Shown one piece after another: positions 9,092 to 19,792 of a stretch of DNA of 61,231 bases. Positions within the stretch are counted from its first letter, which is position 1. The number at the start of each line of letters is the position of its first letter. Source of the DNA: Halopseudomonas formosensis (GTDB taxonomy: Bacteria > Pseudomonadota > Gammaproteobacteria > Pseudomonadales > Pseudomonadaceae); NCBI RefSeq assembly GCF_900115905.1, contig NZ_FOYD01000014.1:1-61231 (forward strand). The letters are read 5' to 3'. The translations under genes were made by a program, and so were the position numbers. The notes beneath the pieces were generated by a model. It searched no databases, was not told the origin of the DNA, and saw nothing but the letters and a program-made list of their open reading frames with translations.

Positions 9092-9120
9092 ATTCTGCAG
9101 TAAGATTTATATTCTGTCAA
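9092..9120 (-). promoter_or_regulatory. Sigma70-like promoter for the MDR dehydrogenase
   Basis: On the minus strand a perfect -35 TTGACA (9115-9120) is followed after 17 bases by CAGAAT (9092-9097), a weak -10. It lies about 80 bases upstream of the ATG at 9009. Confidence 0.4.
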
Positions 9121-9201
9121 AAGAACGCAGGGTGGCGAATGAAGGACTCTAAAAGTCTCTTCGCGATACTCTGATCCATGCGCCCGCACTTGGTGAATCG
9201 G

Positions 9202-9720
9202 ATGAGTTGGTTACATAACCGCAAAACGCAGTTCAAAATCTACAAGGGTTCTGCAGCTGGCTGGGGTGCATTGCTGAGCGTTACCCATGCGTGGCTGAAC
9301 AGCGAACAGCCCATCAAGAACATCAAGGCGTTGCTCAGAACCAATCAACAGGGAGGCTTTGATTGCCCCGGTTGCGCCTGGGGTGATTCACCGGAATCCG
9401 GTGCGGTCAAATTCTGTGAAAATGGTGCCAAGGCGGTCAATTGGGAAGCGACCAGCCGACGGGTGGACGCCAAGTTTTTCGCTCGGCACAGCGTCACCCA
9501 GTTGCGTGAGCAAAGTGCCAGCGCAAAGGCAGCATCCCAACTGATCGGAAGATACCGGTCGGTCGCTGCGTCGTAGCGCACAGGTTCCGTCAAGCGCCCC
9601 TGGCGGCGGCTTACTATCCTGAGATAAATCCGCTGGTTCCGCTGGACAGTTTCGGCGTGGACAGTTTCACCCGGCATCAAAATTTATACCGATCAAACTG
9701 TTGCCTGGAGAGAGGGGAGC
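9202..9720 (+). pseudogene. Scrambled remnant of an FdhF/YdeP-like molybdopterin oxidoreductase
   Basis: Three pieces of one family appear here. Plus-strand 9202-9516 encodes the N-terminus: a KGSAAGWGALLSV-like start, then GFDCPGCAWGDSPES, FCENGAKAVNWEATSRRV and FFARHSVTQLREQS, as in FdhF/YdeP proteins. The next expected block, QGRLTEPVRYDAATDRYLPIS and WDAAFAL, is present but inverted, on the minus strand at about 9519-9602. Plus-strand from about 9606 resumes with AAYYPEINPLVPLDS, which matches the family's extreme C-terminus, followed by a frameshift. About 600 residues in between are missing. The segment cannot make an enzyme. Intact members (about 750 residues) carry bis-MGD. Confidence 0.75.
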
Positions 9721-9902
9721 GAAGCTCGAATTAACTGAAGCCTGAAAGCTTCATGCGTTGCATTATTCCCATTCGATTTCAGTGAGCCTGGTAGGAAGTG
9801 TTCACGAAGGTTGGTGGATCTGGGCGAGCCGAGGGACTCCATGGAGTATGATCGGCCGCTGAAGTAGCTTACCCGGCGGCCTTTCTTCCAGTGCTGTGCC
9901 AG

Positions 9903-10277
9903 TCAGTGCTCGCTGATGCAGCTGGCTACTATCTTGTGGCCATCAAGGTCGCGCACATAGGCTGCGTACACATTCGGCCCCACATCTCTGAATCCGGGTG
10001 CGCCAGCATCCGTACCTCCCGCTTGCAGCGCACGCTGGTGGAACTCATCGACTGCGGCTCGGTTCGCTGCTGCAAAGCCTACTGTCAGGCCATTGCTTAC
10101 ACTGGCTATGTTACCGTCGGCGGGCTTTAGCACGACGAAGCGCGGGCCCGCGCCGCCCCAGAGCGATGCTGTTTCCTTATTACCAAGGTTTTCATAACCC
10201 AGCGCACCAAGCACTGAATCATAGAAGACGCGGGCGTTGGGCAGATCGTTGGTGCCTACAGTGATATGTGAAAACAT
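9903..10277 (-). CDS. VOC-family (glyoxalase/bleomycin-resistance fold) protein
   Basis: The 124-residue single-domain protein begins MFSHITVGTNDLPNARVFYDSVLG, the classic start of a VOC module. It ends with VYAAYVRDLDGHKI, the second beta-alpha-beta-beta-beta unit that supplies a metal ligand. Such proteins act as dimers in glyoxalase, dioxygenase or resistance reactions; this one cannot be assigned. It lies downstream of the liu/ketone-body operon on the same strand, separated from the thiolase gene by about 190 bases that contain a run of nine C. It may be transcribed separately. Confidence 0.85.
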   Translation of the reverse strand: MFSHITVGTNDLPNARVFYDSVLGALGYENLGNKETASLWGGAGPRFVVLKPADGNIASVSNGLTVGFAAANRAAVDEFHQRALQAGGTDAGAPGFRDVGPNVYAAYVRDLDGHKIVASCISEH

Positions 10278-10465
10278 AGGATAGTTCTCTTGGTTGGAGC
10301 GCCCTGAATCGCGCTCAATCGTTTAAAAAAGACTTCTGAGGCACGCTGTGAGGTTCAGCAATCCAAGCCGAGTAATGTGGCGACGTCTCGACGCAGCTCC
10401 GCACCAGCGCTGTAGGGAACTTTTCCGCTGTTCCCCCCCCCGGCTCTCACTGAATCCAGCGTTTA

Positions 10466-11647
10466 TCAATCACGCTCTATAGCCAGCGCAACGCCTTGTC
10501 CACCACCGATACACAGCGTCGCCAATCCTTTCTTGGCATCACGCCGCGCCATTTCATAGAGCAGGGTTACCAACACACGGCAGCCGGATGCACCAATGGG
10601 ATGCCCCAGGGCGATAGCGCCACCGTTGACGTTGACCTTCGACACGTCCCATTCCAGTTCCTTGCCGACCGACAGGCACTGGGCGGCGAAGGCCTCGTTG
10701 GCTTCGATCAGGTCCAGTTCCGCGATAGACCAGCCGGCTTTACTGAGGCATTTCTTGCTGGCGGGCACCGGTCCGATACCCATGATCGCCGGATCGACCG
10801 CTGCGCTGGCATAGCCCTTGATACGAGCCAGCACCGGCAGATTCAGCGTCTTCGCCTTGTCCGCCGTCATGAGCATGACTGCCGCTGCGCCGTCATTCAG
10901 GGTCGAGGCGTTGCCTGCGGTGACGCTGCCGTCTTTTTTAAATGCCGGACGCAGACCCGCCAAGCTGTCTTCAGAGGTGTCGGCTCTGGGTTGCTCGTCG
11001 GTATCGAAGGCAACGGGATTGCCCTTGCGCTGGGGAATCATCACCGGGGTGATTTCATCCTGAAAGCGTCCGGCACTGATTGCCGCATTGGCGCGCTGCT
11101 GAGAGAGCAGGGCGTAGGCGTCCTGATCCTCACGGCTGACCTGATACTGGCTTGCCAGGTTCTCGGCGGTGATGCCCATGTGGTAATCGTTGAAGGCGTC
11201 GGTCAAGCCGTCTTTCAGCAGGCTGTCTTCGAGCTGGGCATGGCCCATGCGCAGGCCGGTGCGCGCCTTGGGCAGCACGTAGGGCGCCAGGCTCATGCTT
11301 TCCATACCGCCGGCAATGATGATCTCGGCGTCGCCACAGCGGATCGCCTGGATCGCCATGTGCACGGCCTTGAGGCCGGAGCCGCACAGCTTGTTCAGCG
11401 TCAGCGCCGGAGTACTGAACGGCAGACCGGCATTGATCGCCGATTGACGGGCCGGGTTCTGGCCGCAGCCGGCAGACAGCACCTGGCCGAGAATGACTTC
11501 ATCCACCTGGCTGGCGTCCAGGCCGGTGCTGCTTATTAACGAGCGGATGACGGTGGCGCCCAGTTCAACGGCAGGCACGTTAGCCAGCGCGCCTTGAAAA
11601 CTGCCGATGGCGGTACGCGTTGCTGCGACAATGACGACGTCTTGCAT
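10466..11647 (-). CDS. atoB: Acetyl-CoA C-acetyltransferase (acetoacetyl-CoA thiolase)
   Basis: The 393-residue thiolase is full length. The nucleophile cysteine is in [12 protein letters not shown] at residue 88, the conserved GGMESMS follows, NEAFA and GHPIGASG supply the catalytic His region, and the second cysteine is in LCIGGGQG at about 379. It would split acetoacetyl-CoA into two acetyl-CoA. I chose ATG 11647, with GGAGAAAAGATC upstream, over a longer frame from 11692. It follows scoB, so the operon carries leucine-derived acetoacetate to acetyl-CoA. The reverse reaction (PHB or ketone synthesis) is possible, but the neighbours argue for degradation. Confidence 0.92.
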   Translation of the reverse strand: MQDVVIVAATRTAIGSFQGALANVPAVELGATVIRSLISSTGLDASQVDEVILGQVLSAGCGQNPARQSAINAGLPFSTPALTLNKLCGSGLKAVHMAIQAIRCGDAEIIIAGGMESMSLAPYVLPKARTGLRMGHAQLEDSLLKDGLTDAFNDYHMGITAENLASQYQVSREDQDAYALLSQQRANAAISAGRFQDEITPVMIPQRKGNPVAFDTDEQPRADTSEDSLAGLRPAFKKDGSVTAGNASTLNDGAAAVMLMTADKAKTLNLPVLARIKGYASAAVDPAIMGIGPVPASKKCLSKAGWSIAELDLIEANEAFAAQCLSVGKELEWDVSKVNVNGGAIALGHPIGASGCRVLVTLLYEMARRDAKKGLATLCIGGGQGVALAIERD

Positions 11648-11774
11648 GATCTTTTCTCCAAAAAAAACGTGGCTACCGCGATGGTGAGCCACGTAAAACC
11701 TTCAACGGGCAGCACTCCCAGGGCAGCTTGTTCAGCTGCTCCGGAAATCAGTGAAACCTATCCCCTAGGGTCGG

Positions 11775-12425
11775 CTAGTGTTTGCTTTGGTATTGCTCGG
11801 TCAACACCGGGCAGCCGGTGGCTTCCTGCAATGCCTGGACGGTGATACCGGGCGCCAATTCGAGTAGCTCCAGGCCGGCGTCGGTAATGTCCAGCACGGC
11901 GAGGTCGGTGATGATCCGGTTGACCACACCCAGGCCAGTGAGCGGCAGTTCGCACTGCTTAAGAATCTTCGGGCTGCCGTCCTTGGCGTTGTGCTCCATC
12001 AGCACCACGACGCGCTTGACGCCGGCGACCAGATCCATCGCGCCGCCCATGCCCTTGACCATCTTGCCGGGGATCATCCAGTTAGCCAGATCGCCTTTCT
12101 CCGACACCTGCATCGCACCCAGGATCGCCAGGTTGATATGTCCGCCACGGATCATGGCGAAGGAGTCGGCACTGTCGAAGAAACTGCTCCCGGGCAGACT
12201 GGTAACAGTCTGCTTGCCAGCGTTGATAAGGTCAGGGTCGACCTTGTCTTCCTCCGGGAAGGGGCCAATGCCGAGCAGGCCATTCTCACTCTGCAGCCAT
12301 ACATCCATGCCTTCGGGGATGTAGTTGGCCACCAGCGTAGGCAGCCCGATGCCAAGGTTTACGTAGAAGCCGTCAGCCAGTTCCTGAGCAGCTCGTTGCG
12401 CCATTTGTTCGCGTGTCCAGGCCAT
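11775..12425 (-). CDS. scoB: 3-oxoacid (succinyl-CoA:acetoacetate) CoA-transferase subunit B
   Basis: The 216-residue beta subunit of a family I CoA-transferase has its catalytic glutamate in [11 protein letters not shown] (about residue 47). [14 protein letters not shown] and the GMGGAMDLV loop are also conserved. With ScoA it moves CoA from succinyl-CoA (or another donor) to acetoacetate. ATG 12425 lies two bases after the scoA stop, inside a typical coupled pair; a longer in-frame extension to 12572 has no support. Whether the donor is succinyl-CoA (Sco) or acetyl-CoA (Ato) cannot be told from sequence alone. Confidence 0.9.
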   Translation of the reverse strand: MAWTREQMAQRAAQELADGFYVNLGIGLPTLVANYIPEGMDVWLQSENGLLGIGPFPEEDKVDPDLINAGKQTVTSLPGSSFFDSADSFAMIRGGHINLAILGAMQVSEKGDLANWMIPGKMVKGMGGAMDLVAGVKRVVVLMEHNAKDGSPKILKQCELPLTGLGVVNRIITDLAVLDITDAGLELLELAPGITVQALQEATGCPVLTEQYQSKH

Positions 12426-12427
12426 GA

Positions 12428-13126
12428 TCAAGCGCTCCGTGTTGTACGTTTTTCGATACGTTTTTCCGGATTGGCATTGAGCACAATCCGCTGCACATAG
12501 ATTCCCGGCAGGTGAATCTGATCGGGGTCGAGTGAGCCGGTTTCGACGATTTCTTCGACCTCGACGACGCATATCTTGCCAGCCGTCGCGGCGAGGGGAT
12601 TAAAGTTTCGCGCGGTCTTGTTGAAAATCAGATTGCCGGATTTATCAGCCTTCCAGGCTTTGATTAGCGCTACGTCGGCTGTCAGGGAAGTTTCCATCAC
12701 ATACCATTCGCCGTTGAACTGGCGGGATTCCTTGCCCTCGGCGGTCAGCGTGCCGTAGCCGGTTTTGGTATAAAAAGCCGGAATACCAGCACCGCCAGCC
12801 CGAAGCTTTTCTGCAAGTGTGCCTTGGGGAGTAAATTCGAGTTCCAACTCGCCTGAAAGGTACTGGCGCTCGAACTCTTTGTTCTCGCCCACATAGGACG
12901 AGACCATCTTGCGAATCTGGCGGGATTCAAGCAGCAGCCCAAGCCCGAAACCGTCAACACCAGCGTTATTGCTGATAACGGTAAGATCCTTCTTCTGCGT
13001 ATCGCGCAGGGCTTCGATCAGCGCTTCGGGAATACCGCACAACCCGAACCCGCCGACCGCCAGCGTCATGCCGTCGTCGACAAGCCCGGCTAGAGCCTCC
13101 CGAGCGTTAGGATAGATTTTGTTCAT
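12428..13126 (-). CDS. scoA: 3-oxoacid (succinyl-CoA:acetoacetate) CoA-transferase subunit A
   Basis: The 232-residue alpha subunit starts [33 protein letters not shown], with the GGFGLCGIP glycine-rich CoA loop. It continues with [19 protein letters not shown] and [29 protein letters not shown]. It pairs with ScoB. It lies 36 bases downstream of liuE, in the order liuE-scoA-scoB-atoB, so the acetoacetate released by HMG-CoA lyase is passed straight on. Confidence 0.92.
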   Translation of the reverse strand: MNKIYPNAREALAGLVDDGMTLAVGGFGLCGIPEALIEALRDTQKKDLTVISNNAGVDGFGLGLLLESRQIRKMVSSYVGENKEFERQYLSGELELEFTPQGTLAEKLRAGGAGIPAFYTKTGYGTLTAEGKESRQFNGEWYVMETSLTADVALIKAWKADKSGNLIFNKTARNFNPLAATAGKICVVEVEEIVETGSLDPDQIHLPGIYVQRIVLNANPEKRIEKRTTRSA

Positions 13127-13162
13127 TGTTATAGATGCTCCTCTTCCCGTTAAAGTGTTTCG

Positions 13163-14071
13163 TCATTGATCGAGCTGGCTGCTTTTGGCTTTGGCAACAC
13201 GCGAGCCGGACGGCCGGTTCAGCAACCTGCTAATTCGGTTCCCGGCCTGAATCAGCGCGTCCAGGTCTATTCCAGTGTGGATACCCAGGCCATTGAGCAT
13301 GTAGAGAACGTCTTCGGTGGCGACATTGCCGGTGGCGCCCTTGGCGTAGGGGCACCCGCCAAGCCCGGCAACCGAGCTGTCGAATACCTGGATGCCTTCC
13401 AACAGTCCCGCGTAAATATTGGCCAGCGCCTGCCCGTAGGTATCGTGAAAATGGCCGGCCAGTTGATCACGGGGAATATGCTGCGCAACGGTTTCAAACA
13501 GGTTGCGCGTGGCGCCGGGCGTTCCGGTGCCAATGGTGTCGCCCAAGGAGATTTCGTAGCAGCCCATGGCGTGCAGTTCGCGGGCTACGTCGGCCACCTG
13601 GCTGGCGGCGATCTCGCCGTCATAGGGGCAGCCCAGCACGCAGGATACATAGCCGCGTACCCGCACGCCGGCTTCGGCTGCCGCGCTGATGACAGGTTCG
13701 AAACGCTGTATGCTTTCGCTGATCGAGCAGTTGATATTGCGCTGTGAAAACCCCTCGGAGGCCGCGGCAAACACCGCCACTTCGTCAGCGCCGGCTTGTA
13801 GAGCCAATTCAAAACCTTTCAGGTTCGGCGTGAGCGCCGCGTAAGTTGTGCCCGAGCGCCGCTGAATTCCGGCAAATACTTCCTGTGAGCCGGCCATCTG
13901 CGGGACCCACTTCGGCGAGACGAAACTGCCCACCTCGATGTAGCCCACCCCGGCGTTACTCAGGTCGTCGATCAAACGGATCTTGTCACCGTTGCTCACC
14001 GGCTGCGCTTCGTTCTGCAGGCCATCACGCGCGCCTACTTCGACCAGTTTGACCGAGGCGGGCAGGCTCAT
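13163..14071 (-). CDS. liuE: Hydroxymethylglutaryl-CoA lyase (leucine degradation)
   Basis: The 302-residue TIM-barrel lyase begins [15 protein letters not shown], with the catalytic Arg/Asp pair. It carries the HMG-CoA lyase signature around [22 protein letters not shown], including the active-site cysteine loop, and metal ligands in HFHDTYG. It cleaves HMG-CoA to acetoacetate and acetyl-CoA, the last step of the Liu pathway. Its start overlaps the liuD stop by four bases (ATGA), indicating coupled translation. Confidence 0.94.
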   Translation of the reverse strand: MSLPASVKLVEVGARDGLQNEAQPVSNGDKIRLIDDLSNAGVGYIEVGSFVSPKWVPQMAGSQEVFAGIQRRSGTTYAALTPNLKGFELALQAGADEVAVFAAASEGFSQRNINCSISESIQRFEPVISAAAEAGVRVRGYVSCVLGCPYDGEIAASQVADVARELHAMGCYEISLGDTIGTGTPGATRNLFETVAQHIPRDQLAGHFHDTYGQALANIYAGLLEGIQVFDSSVAGLGGCPYAKGATGNVATEDVLYMLNGLGIHTGIDLDALIQAGNRISRLLNRPSGSRVAKAKSSQLDQ

Positions 14072-16029
14072 TGCGTTTCCTCCATTTCCACCAGCAGGGT
14101 GCCCTCGGCGATCAGCTCGCCTTCGGCGCAGAAGATTGCCTTCACTGTGCCGGCTTCGGCTGCGCGAATGCTGTGTTCCATCTTCATCGCTTCGAGCACC
14201 AGCAGCACGGCGCCAGCCTCGACCTGTTGGCCTGGCTCGACCATGACGCGTACGACGCTACCATTCATCGGCGCCTGCAAACCACCGGCGTGCTGATGGG
14301 AATGGTCCACTTCCGCAATCGGGTCAAATCGGTCGATCCGCTGCCAACTGTTATGCCACTGCAGATACAGAGCGCCATTGCTGATCAGCAGGCGGTGGCG
14401 GCGGGTCTGCTGCGCCTCGGTGACCAACAGCGTCTGGGTAGTCGGGCAATACGAGCAGCCGGTTACGTCTACGGCGGCAAAGGGCTGGTCCAGCTCGCCG
14501 CAGCGAAGGTGCAGACGACTCTGTGGGGGCAGTCCGGCGCGCCAGCTGGTCAGGTCAGTCCAGGGGCTGAATTCTGCTGCGCCAGATCCAGGTGCTACGG
14601 ACGAAGCGCCCGGCATTGCCAGCAACCAGGCCTTCGCTGCGGTGCGCCAGAATTGCTCATCGAGTGATTCAGACGCGGGCAACAATTGCTCGGCATGACG
14701 CGGAATAAAACCAGTATCCAGTTCCGCCAGAGCGAAGGCGGGGTGGCCTAGAATACGAGTGAGGAACTTCAAGTTGGTCTGCACCCCAACTATTACGGTC
14801 TCGCGCAGCATATCCAGCAGGGACAGGCGGGCCTCTTCCCGCGTCTCGCCCCAGGCAATCAGTTTGGCGATCATCGGATCGTAGAAAGGCGAGACCACGT
14901 CGCCTTCGGTAACACCGCTGTCGACACGGCGGCCCTTGCCGGCGGGTGGTTCGCGATACAGCTGCAAAGTGCCGCTGGCCGGCAGAAAGTCGTTGTCAGT
15001 ATCTTCAGCGTACAGGCGCACCTCAATGGCATGCCCCATCAGCGGCACTTGCTCCTGAGTCAGCGGGAGCTTTTCGCCCTGGGCCACCCGCAACTGCCAA
15101 GCAACCAGATCCTGCCCGGTGATGGCTTCGGTGACTGGATGCTCAACCTGTAGGCGGGTGTTCATTTCCATAAAGAAGAATTCGCCGCGTACGTCCAGAA
15201 GAAACTCCACCGTCCCGGCACCGACGTAGCCGATAGCCTGAGCCGCTTTCACTGCCGCATCGCCCATGGCCTTGCGCAGCTCGGGCGAAAGACCAGGCGC
15301 AGGTGCTTCTTCAACCACCTTCTGGTGACGGCGCTGGATCGAACAGTCACGTTCGTTCAGGTAAATACAGTTGCCGTGCTGGTCGGCAAACACCTGGATT
15401 TCCACGTGGCGGGGCTGCAACACGTACTTTTCCACCAGCATGCGTGCATCGCCAAACGAGGACAGGGCCTCCCGTTGCGCCGACGCCAAGGCTTCAGCCA
15501 TATCCGCTTCGCGCTCGACCACCTTCATGCCCTTACCGCCGCCACCGGCGGTGGCCTTGAGCAACACCGGGTAGCCGATGCGCTTAGCAGCCGTTACGAA
15601 GGTCTGCAGATCCTGTTCGTCGCCATGGTAGCCAGGCACCAGCGGCACGCCGGCCTTTTCCATCAACGTCTTGGCCGCTGACTTGCTGCCCATGGCATCG
15701 ATGGCCGAGGCGGGTGGCCCGACGAAGATCAGGCCCTGTTCTGCGCAGGCACGGGCAAAACCGGCATTCTCGGACAGAAAGCCGTAGCCGGGGTGAATCG
15801 CCTGGGCACCGCTGGCGTGGGCGGCGGCGAGAATCTTGTCAACCAGCAGATAGCTGTCCGCTGGTTTCGCACCACCAAGCCCGATGGCTATGTCGGCTTG
15901 CAGGACGTGCTGCGCCTGACGGTCAACGTCACTGTATACGGCTACACTGGTAATGCCCATCTCTTTGGCCGTGCGCATGATCCGGCAGGCAATTTCGCCG
16001 CGGTTTGCGATAAGCAGGGTATTGATCAT
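14068..16029 (-). CDS. liuD: 3-methylcrotonyl-CoA carboxylase, biotin-containing alpha subunit
   Basis: The 653-residue protein has a biotin carboxylase domain at about 1-445, starting [25 protein letters not shown]. The ATP-grasp glycine loop is [12 protein letters not shown] and [13 protein letters not shown] follows. A linker leads to a C-terminal biotinyl domain with EAMKMEH, the acceptor lysine being near residue 616. With LiuB it carboxylates 3-methylcrotonyl-CoA. I chose ATG 16029 because IANRGEIA starts families of this type; the frame is open to 16077. It lies between liuC and liuE. LiuD/LiuB and AtuF/AtuC (geranyl-CoA carboxylase) are related, but the isovaleryl-CoA gene set favours leucine. 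Confidence 0.93.
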   Translation of the reverse strand: MINTLLIANRGEIACRIMRTAKEMGITSVAVYSDVDRQAQHVLQADIAIGLGGAKPADSYLLVDKILAAAHASGAQAIHPGYGFLSENAGFARACAEQGLIFVGPPASAIDAMGSKSAAKTLMEKAGVPLVPGYHGDEQDLQTFVTAAKRIGYPVLLKATAGGGGKGMKVVEREADMAEALASAQREALSSFGDARMLVEKYVLQPRHVEIQVFADQHGNCIYLNERDCSIQRRHQKVVEEAPAPGLSPELRKAMGDAAVKAAQAIGYVGAGTVEFLLDVRGEFFFMEMNTRLQVEHPVTEAITGQDLVAWQLRVAQGEKLPLTQEQVPLMGHAIEVRLYAEDTDNDFLPASGTLQLYREPPAGKGRRVDSGVTEGDVVSPFYDPMIAKLIAWGETREEARLSLLDMLRETVIVGVQTNLKFLTRILGHPAFALAELDTGFIPRHAEQLLPASESLDEQFWRTAAKAWLLAMPGASSVAPGSGAAEFSPWTDLTSWRAGLPPQSRLHLRCGELDQPFAAVDVTGCSYCPTTQTLLVTEAQQTRRHRLLISNGALYLQWHNSWQRIDRFDPIAEVDHSHQHAGGLQAPMNGSVVRVMVEPGQQVEAGAVLLVLEAMKMEHSIRAAEAGTVKAIFCAEGELIAEGTLLVEMEETQ

Positions 16030-16096
16030 TTTTGTTCGTCCCACATCATGGCGAAATTTATGTTGGTCTGTGTTCATTGTCTTATTCGGGCAGCTA

Positions 16097-16891
16097 TCAG
16101 CCTGGCTGCCATGCCGGTTTGCGCTTTTCCAGAAAGGCGCTCAGGCCTTCCTGGCCCTCAGCGCTGACCCGGATGCCGGCAATGGCCGCTTCGGTATAAC
16201 TACGGACATCGCCGGTTAGTTCACCGTGCTTGACGGTCTGCATCAGTGCCTTGGTCGCGCTCATGGCCTGGGGGCTGTTCAGCAGCAGGTTATCGACCCA
16301 CTCCTGCAGCGCTACGTCCAGCTTCTCGGCTGGGTAGCATTCGGCGAGCAATCCCAGTTCCTGCGCCCGTTCACCGCTGAAACGCTCGGCGGTCAGGGCG
16401 TAGCGGCGCGCCGCCCGTTGCCCGATGGCCTGCACCACGTAAGGACTGATAACCGCGGGAAGAAGGCCGATACGCACCTCGGACAGACTGTACAGGCTGT
16501 CATTGGTGCCGATGGCGATATCGCAACAACTGATCAAACCCAGCGCACCACCAAAGGCTGCCCCATGTACCACGGCCAAGGTCGGCAGACTGAGCTGCGC
16601 CAGACTGGCCATCAGTTGCCCCAGTTTTTTGGCGTCAAGCAGGTTGGCTTGATAATCGAGCCTGGCGCATTCCTGCATCCAGGCTAGATCGGCTCCGGCA
16701 GAAAAGTGCTTGCCGCGCCCGCGCAGCAGGAGAAACCGCAGTCCTTCAACGGCCTGAACCTCGTCCATCGCCGTCAGCAGCTCGCTGATCATCTCGGCAT
16801 TGAACGCGTTGTTGCGTTCGGGCCGGTTCAGCCACAGGGTCGCTACGCCGTTGTCGCTGTATTCGAGCTCGATTGTCGTGAAGCTGGTCAT
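16097..16891 (-). CDS. liuC: 3-methylglutaconyl-CoA hydratase (enoyl-CoA hydratase family)
   Basis: The 264-residue crotonase-fold protein has the oxyanion-hole segments HFSAGADLAWMQ (about residue 62) and HGAAFGGALGLISCCDIAIG (about residue 109). It starts with ATLWLNRPERNNAFNAEM, as usual for the family. Between liuB and liuD it is the expected hydratase that converts 3-methylglutaconyl-CoA to HMG-CoA. Position in the operon is the main reason for the specific call; the fold alone shows only an enoyl-CoA hydratase or isomerase. Confidence 0.92.
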   Translation of the reverse strand: MTSFTTIELEYSDNGVATLWLNRPERNNAFNAEMISELLTAMDEVQAVEGLRFLLLRGRGKHFSAGADLAWMQECARLDYQANLLDAKKLGQLMASLAQLSLPTLAVVHGAAFGGALGLISCCDIAIGTNDSLYSLSEVRIGLLPAVISPYVVQAIGQRAARRYALTAERFSGERAQELGLLAECYPAEKLDVALQEWVDNLLLNSPQAMSATKALMQTVKHGELTGDVRSYTEAAIAGIRVSAEGQEGLSAFLEKRKPAWQPG

Positions 16892-16950
16892 GGCTTTCTC
16901 AATCCGTGTTGTGGCAGTCAGCCGCCTGGGTTAAGCGGCGGCTGAAGCAA

Positions 16951-18558
16951 TCACATTCTGAACACCCCGAAGCGGGTCGGTACAATAGGCGCATTTAGCG
17001 CGGCGGATATCGCCAGCCCCAATACGTCGCGGGTTTGCGCCGGATCAATTACCCCGTCGTCCCACAACCGTGCGCTGGAATAGTAGGGATGACCCTGCCG
17101 CTCGTACTGTTCGAGAATCGGCTTGCGCAGCGTCTGTTCCTGCTCGGCGCTGAAGATCTCGCCGGCGCGCTCAGCCTGCTCACGCTTGACCTGCACCAGC
17201 ACGCCTGCAGCCTGTTCGCCGCCCATCACCGAAATGCGTGCATTGGGCCACATCCATAGGAAACGAGGATCATAGGCGCGACCACACATGCCGTAGTTGC
17301 CAGCGCCGAAGCTGCCGCCGATGATCACGGTAAATTTGGGCACCTGGGCGCAGGCCACGGCGGTGACCAGTTTAGCGCCGTGCTTGGCGATACCGCCCGC
17401 CTCGTATTTCTGGCCGACCATGAAGCCGGTGATGTTCTGCAGGAATAGCAGCGGAATGCCGCGCTGGCAGGCCAGTTCGATAAAATGCGCGCCCTTCTGC
17501 GCGGACTCGGCGAAGAGGATGCCATTGTTCGCCAGGATCGCTACCGGATGCCCGTGCAGATGGGCAAAGCCGCACACCAGCGTGGTGCCATACAGCGCCT
17601 TGAATTCATCGAACTGGCTGTCATCGACCAAGCGGGCAATTACTTCGCGCACGTCAAAAGGTTGCTTGGGATCGGCCGGGATGATGCCGTATAGCTCGTC
17701 GCTGGCGTAGCGCGGGTTGATTGGTGCGCGGCAGTTCAGTTCACCCTGCTTGCGCCAGTTCAGATTGGCGATGCAGCGGCGGGCCAAGGCCAAGGCGTGT
17801 TCGTCGTTCTCGGCATAGTGATCGGCCACGCCGGAGGTCTTGCAGTGCACATCGGCGCCGCCCAGATCCTCGGCGCTGACCACCTCTCCGGTGGCAGCTT
17901 TGACCAACGGTGGGCCGGCGAGAAAAATGGTGGCCTGGTTGCGCACCATGATGGCTTCGTCCGCCATGGCCGGCACATAAGCGCCGCCCGCGGTGCAGGA
18001 GCCCATCACCACGGCAATCTGCGGAATGCCCTGGGCGCTCATGTTGGCCTGGTTGAAGAAGATGCGACCGAAATGTTCGCGGTCGGGAAAGACCTCATCC
18101 TGGCGAGGCAGGTTGGCGCCGCCGGAATCCACCAGATAGATGCATGGCAGACGGTTCTGCTGGGCAATGGTCTGCGCGCGCAGATGCTTCTTCACCGTCA
18201 GCGGATAATAGGAGCCGCCTTTGACCGTTGCGTCGTTGGCCACGATCATGCACTCGACGCCTTCCACGCGCCCGATGCCAGTGATCAGGCCAGCCGCCGG
18301 CACGTCTTCGCCGTAGACTTCATGGGCGGCCAGCTGACCGATTTCGAGAAACGGCGAGCCGGGGTCCAGTAGGGCATCGATGCGCTGGCGCGGCAGCAGT
18401 TTGCCACGCGACAGGTGGCGCTCCTGGGCCTTGGCCCCGCCGCCTTCGGCAACGCGCACCAGCAGCTCGCGCAGTTCCGTCACCAACGCCTGCATCGCCG
18501 AGCAGTTAATTGCATATTCCGGCGCATTGCGGTTGATTTGACTGTTGAGAATACTCAT
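16951..18558 (-). CDS. liuB: 3-methylcrotonyl-CoA carboxylase, carboxyltransferase beta subunit
   Basis: The 535-residue acyl-CoA carboxyltransferase has two crotonase-like halves. Visible features are [21 protein letters not shown] in the first half, [16 protein letters not shown] at about 183, and [20 protein letters not shown] plus [20 protein letters not shown] in the second half. The length is that of MCC beta. It joins LiuD in the biotin-dependent carboxylase. It follows liuA after 27 bases on the same strand. Confidence 0.94.
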   Translation of the reverse strand: MSILNSQINRNAPEYAINCSAMQALVTELRELLVRVAEGGGAKAQERHLSRGKLLPRQRIDALLDPGSPFLEIGQLAAHEVYGEDVPAAGLITGIGRVEGVECMIVANDATVKGGSYYPLTVKKHLRAQTIAQQNRLPCIYLVDSGGANLPRQDEVFPDREHFGRIFFNQANMSAQGIPQIAVVMGSCTAGGAYVPAMADEAIMVRNQATIFLAGPPLVKAATGEVVSAEDLGGADVHCKTSGVADHYAENDEHALALARRCIANLNWRKQGELNCRAPINPRYASDELYGIIPADPKQPFDVREVIARLVDDSQFDEFKALYGTTLVCGFAHLHGHPVAILANNGILFAESAQKGAHFIELACQRGIPLLFLQNITGFMVGQKYEAGGIAKHGAKLVTAVACAQVPKFTVIIGGSFGAGNYGMCGRAYDPRFLWMWPNARISVMGGEQAAGVLVQVKREQAERAGEIFSAEQEQTLRKPILEQYERQGHPYYSSARLWDDGVIDPAQTRDVLGLAISAALNAPIVPTRFGVFRM

Positions 18559-18585
18559 GGATGCATCTCTTTTTATAGGTGCGCT

Positions 18586-19767
18586 TCAACGGGTCTCGTT
18601 GAACAGTTCACGACCGATCAACATGCGCCGAATTTCGCTGGTGCCTGCGCCGATCTCGTACAGTTTTGCGTCGCGCCAGATGCGGCCGGTAGGGTAGTCG
18701 TTGATATAACCATTGCCCCCGAGGATCTGAATCGCTTCGCCGGCCATCCAGGTAGCTTTCTCTGCGGTATAGAGAATCACACCCGCACAATCTTTGCGCA
18801 CCTGACGAACGTGTCCGCTACCCATCGCATCAAGATACTTGCCGACGCTGTAAAGATAGGCGCGACATGCCTGCAGCGTGCTGTACATATCAGCGACCTT
18901 GCCCTGGATGAGCTGGAACTCGCCGATGCTCTGGCCGAACTGCTTGCGGTCATGAATGTAGGGCGTGATGATATCCATCGACGCCTGCATCAGGCCCACG
19001 GGGCCACCGCTCAGGACAGCACGTTCGTAATCCAAGCCGCTCATCAGCACCTTGGTGCCTTCACCGAGGCCGCCGAGAATGTTTTCCTCCGGGATTTCAA
19101 CGTTGTTGAATATCAGCTCGCCGGTGTGCGAGCCACGCATGCCGAGCTTGTCGAGCTTCCGCGAAACGGAGAAGCCTGGGGTATTGGTATCCAGAATAAA
19201 GGCAGTCATGCCCTTGGCGCCGGCGGCGAGATCGGTCTTGGCGTAGACCACCAACACGTGGCAATCAGGACCGTTGGTGATCCACATCTTGGTGCCGTTC
19301 AATACGTAGCGGTCGCCTTTCTTGTCGGCGCGCAGTTTCATGGAAACCACATCAGAGCCGGCATTCGGTTCACTCATTGCCAGCGCGCCGATGTGCTCGC
19401 CGGAGATCAGCTTGGGCAGGAATTTCTGCTTCTGTGCTTCGGTGCCGTTGCGGTGAATCTGGTTCACGCACAGGTTCGAGTGGGCACCGTAGGACAAGCC
19501 TATGCCGCCGGCTGCACGGGAAATTTCTTCCATGGCGATCATGTGTGCCAGATAGCCCATGCCCGAGCCGCCGTATTCTTCGGCGACGGTAAGGCCAAGC
19601 AGGCCCATGTCGCCGAATTTGCGCCACAGATCCATCGGAAACTCGTCGGTGCGGTCGGCTTCGGCAGCACGTGGTGCGATTTCTTTGGCGGCAAAGCCGG
19701 CAACCGAATCACGCAGCATGTCGATGTCTTCGCCGAGGAAGAAGTCCAGTCCGGGTATAGCGCTCAT
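18586..19767 (-). CDS. liuA: Isovaleryl-CoA dehydrogenase
   Basis: The 393-residue acyl-CoA dehydrogenase has [15 protein letters not shown], the FAD-binding core [21 protein letters not shown] and a C-terminal [17 protein letters not shown]. The catalytic glutamate is in [14 protein letters not shown] at about residue 248, on helix G as in isovaleryl-CoA and long-chain enzymes, not at the C-terminal position used by most short-chain ones. It oxidises isovaleryl-CoA to 3-methylcrotonyl-CoA and passes electrons to ETF. It is the first classical liu gene, 25 bases after the large ferredoxin oxidoreductase gene. Confidence 0.94.
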   Translation of the reverse strand: MSAIPGLDFFLGEDIDMLRDSVAGFAAKEIAPRAAEADRTDEFPMDLWRKFGDMGLLGLTVAEEYGGSGMGYLAHMIAMEEISRAAGGIGLSYGAHSNLCVNQIHRNGTEAQKQKFLPKLISGEHIGALAMSEPNAGSDVVSMKLRADKKGDRYVLNGTKMWITNGPDCHVLVVYAKTDLAAGAKGMTAFILDTNTPGFSVSRKLDKLGMRGSHTGELIFNNVEIPEENILGGLGEGTKVLMSGLDYERAVLSGGPVGLMQASMDIITPYIHDRKQFGQSIGEFQLIQGKVADMYSTLQACRAYLYSVGKYLDAMGSGHVRQVRKDCAGVILYTAEKATWMAGEAIQILGGNGYINDYPTGRIWRDAKLYEIGAGTSEIRRMLIGRELFNETR

Positions 19768-19792
19768 ATTATGTTATCTCCTGTTCTTATGT

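Noticed and set aside
10433..10441. Run of nine C as a phase-variable tract
   Set aside because: It is in an intergenic region without a clear promoter, and a homopolymer of this size is also a common sequencing error.
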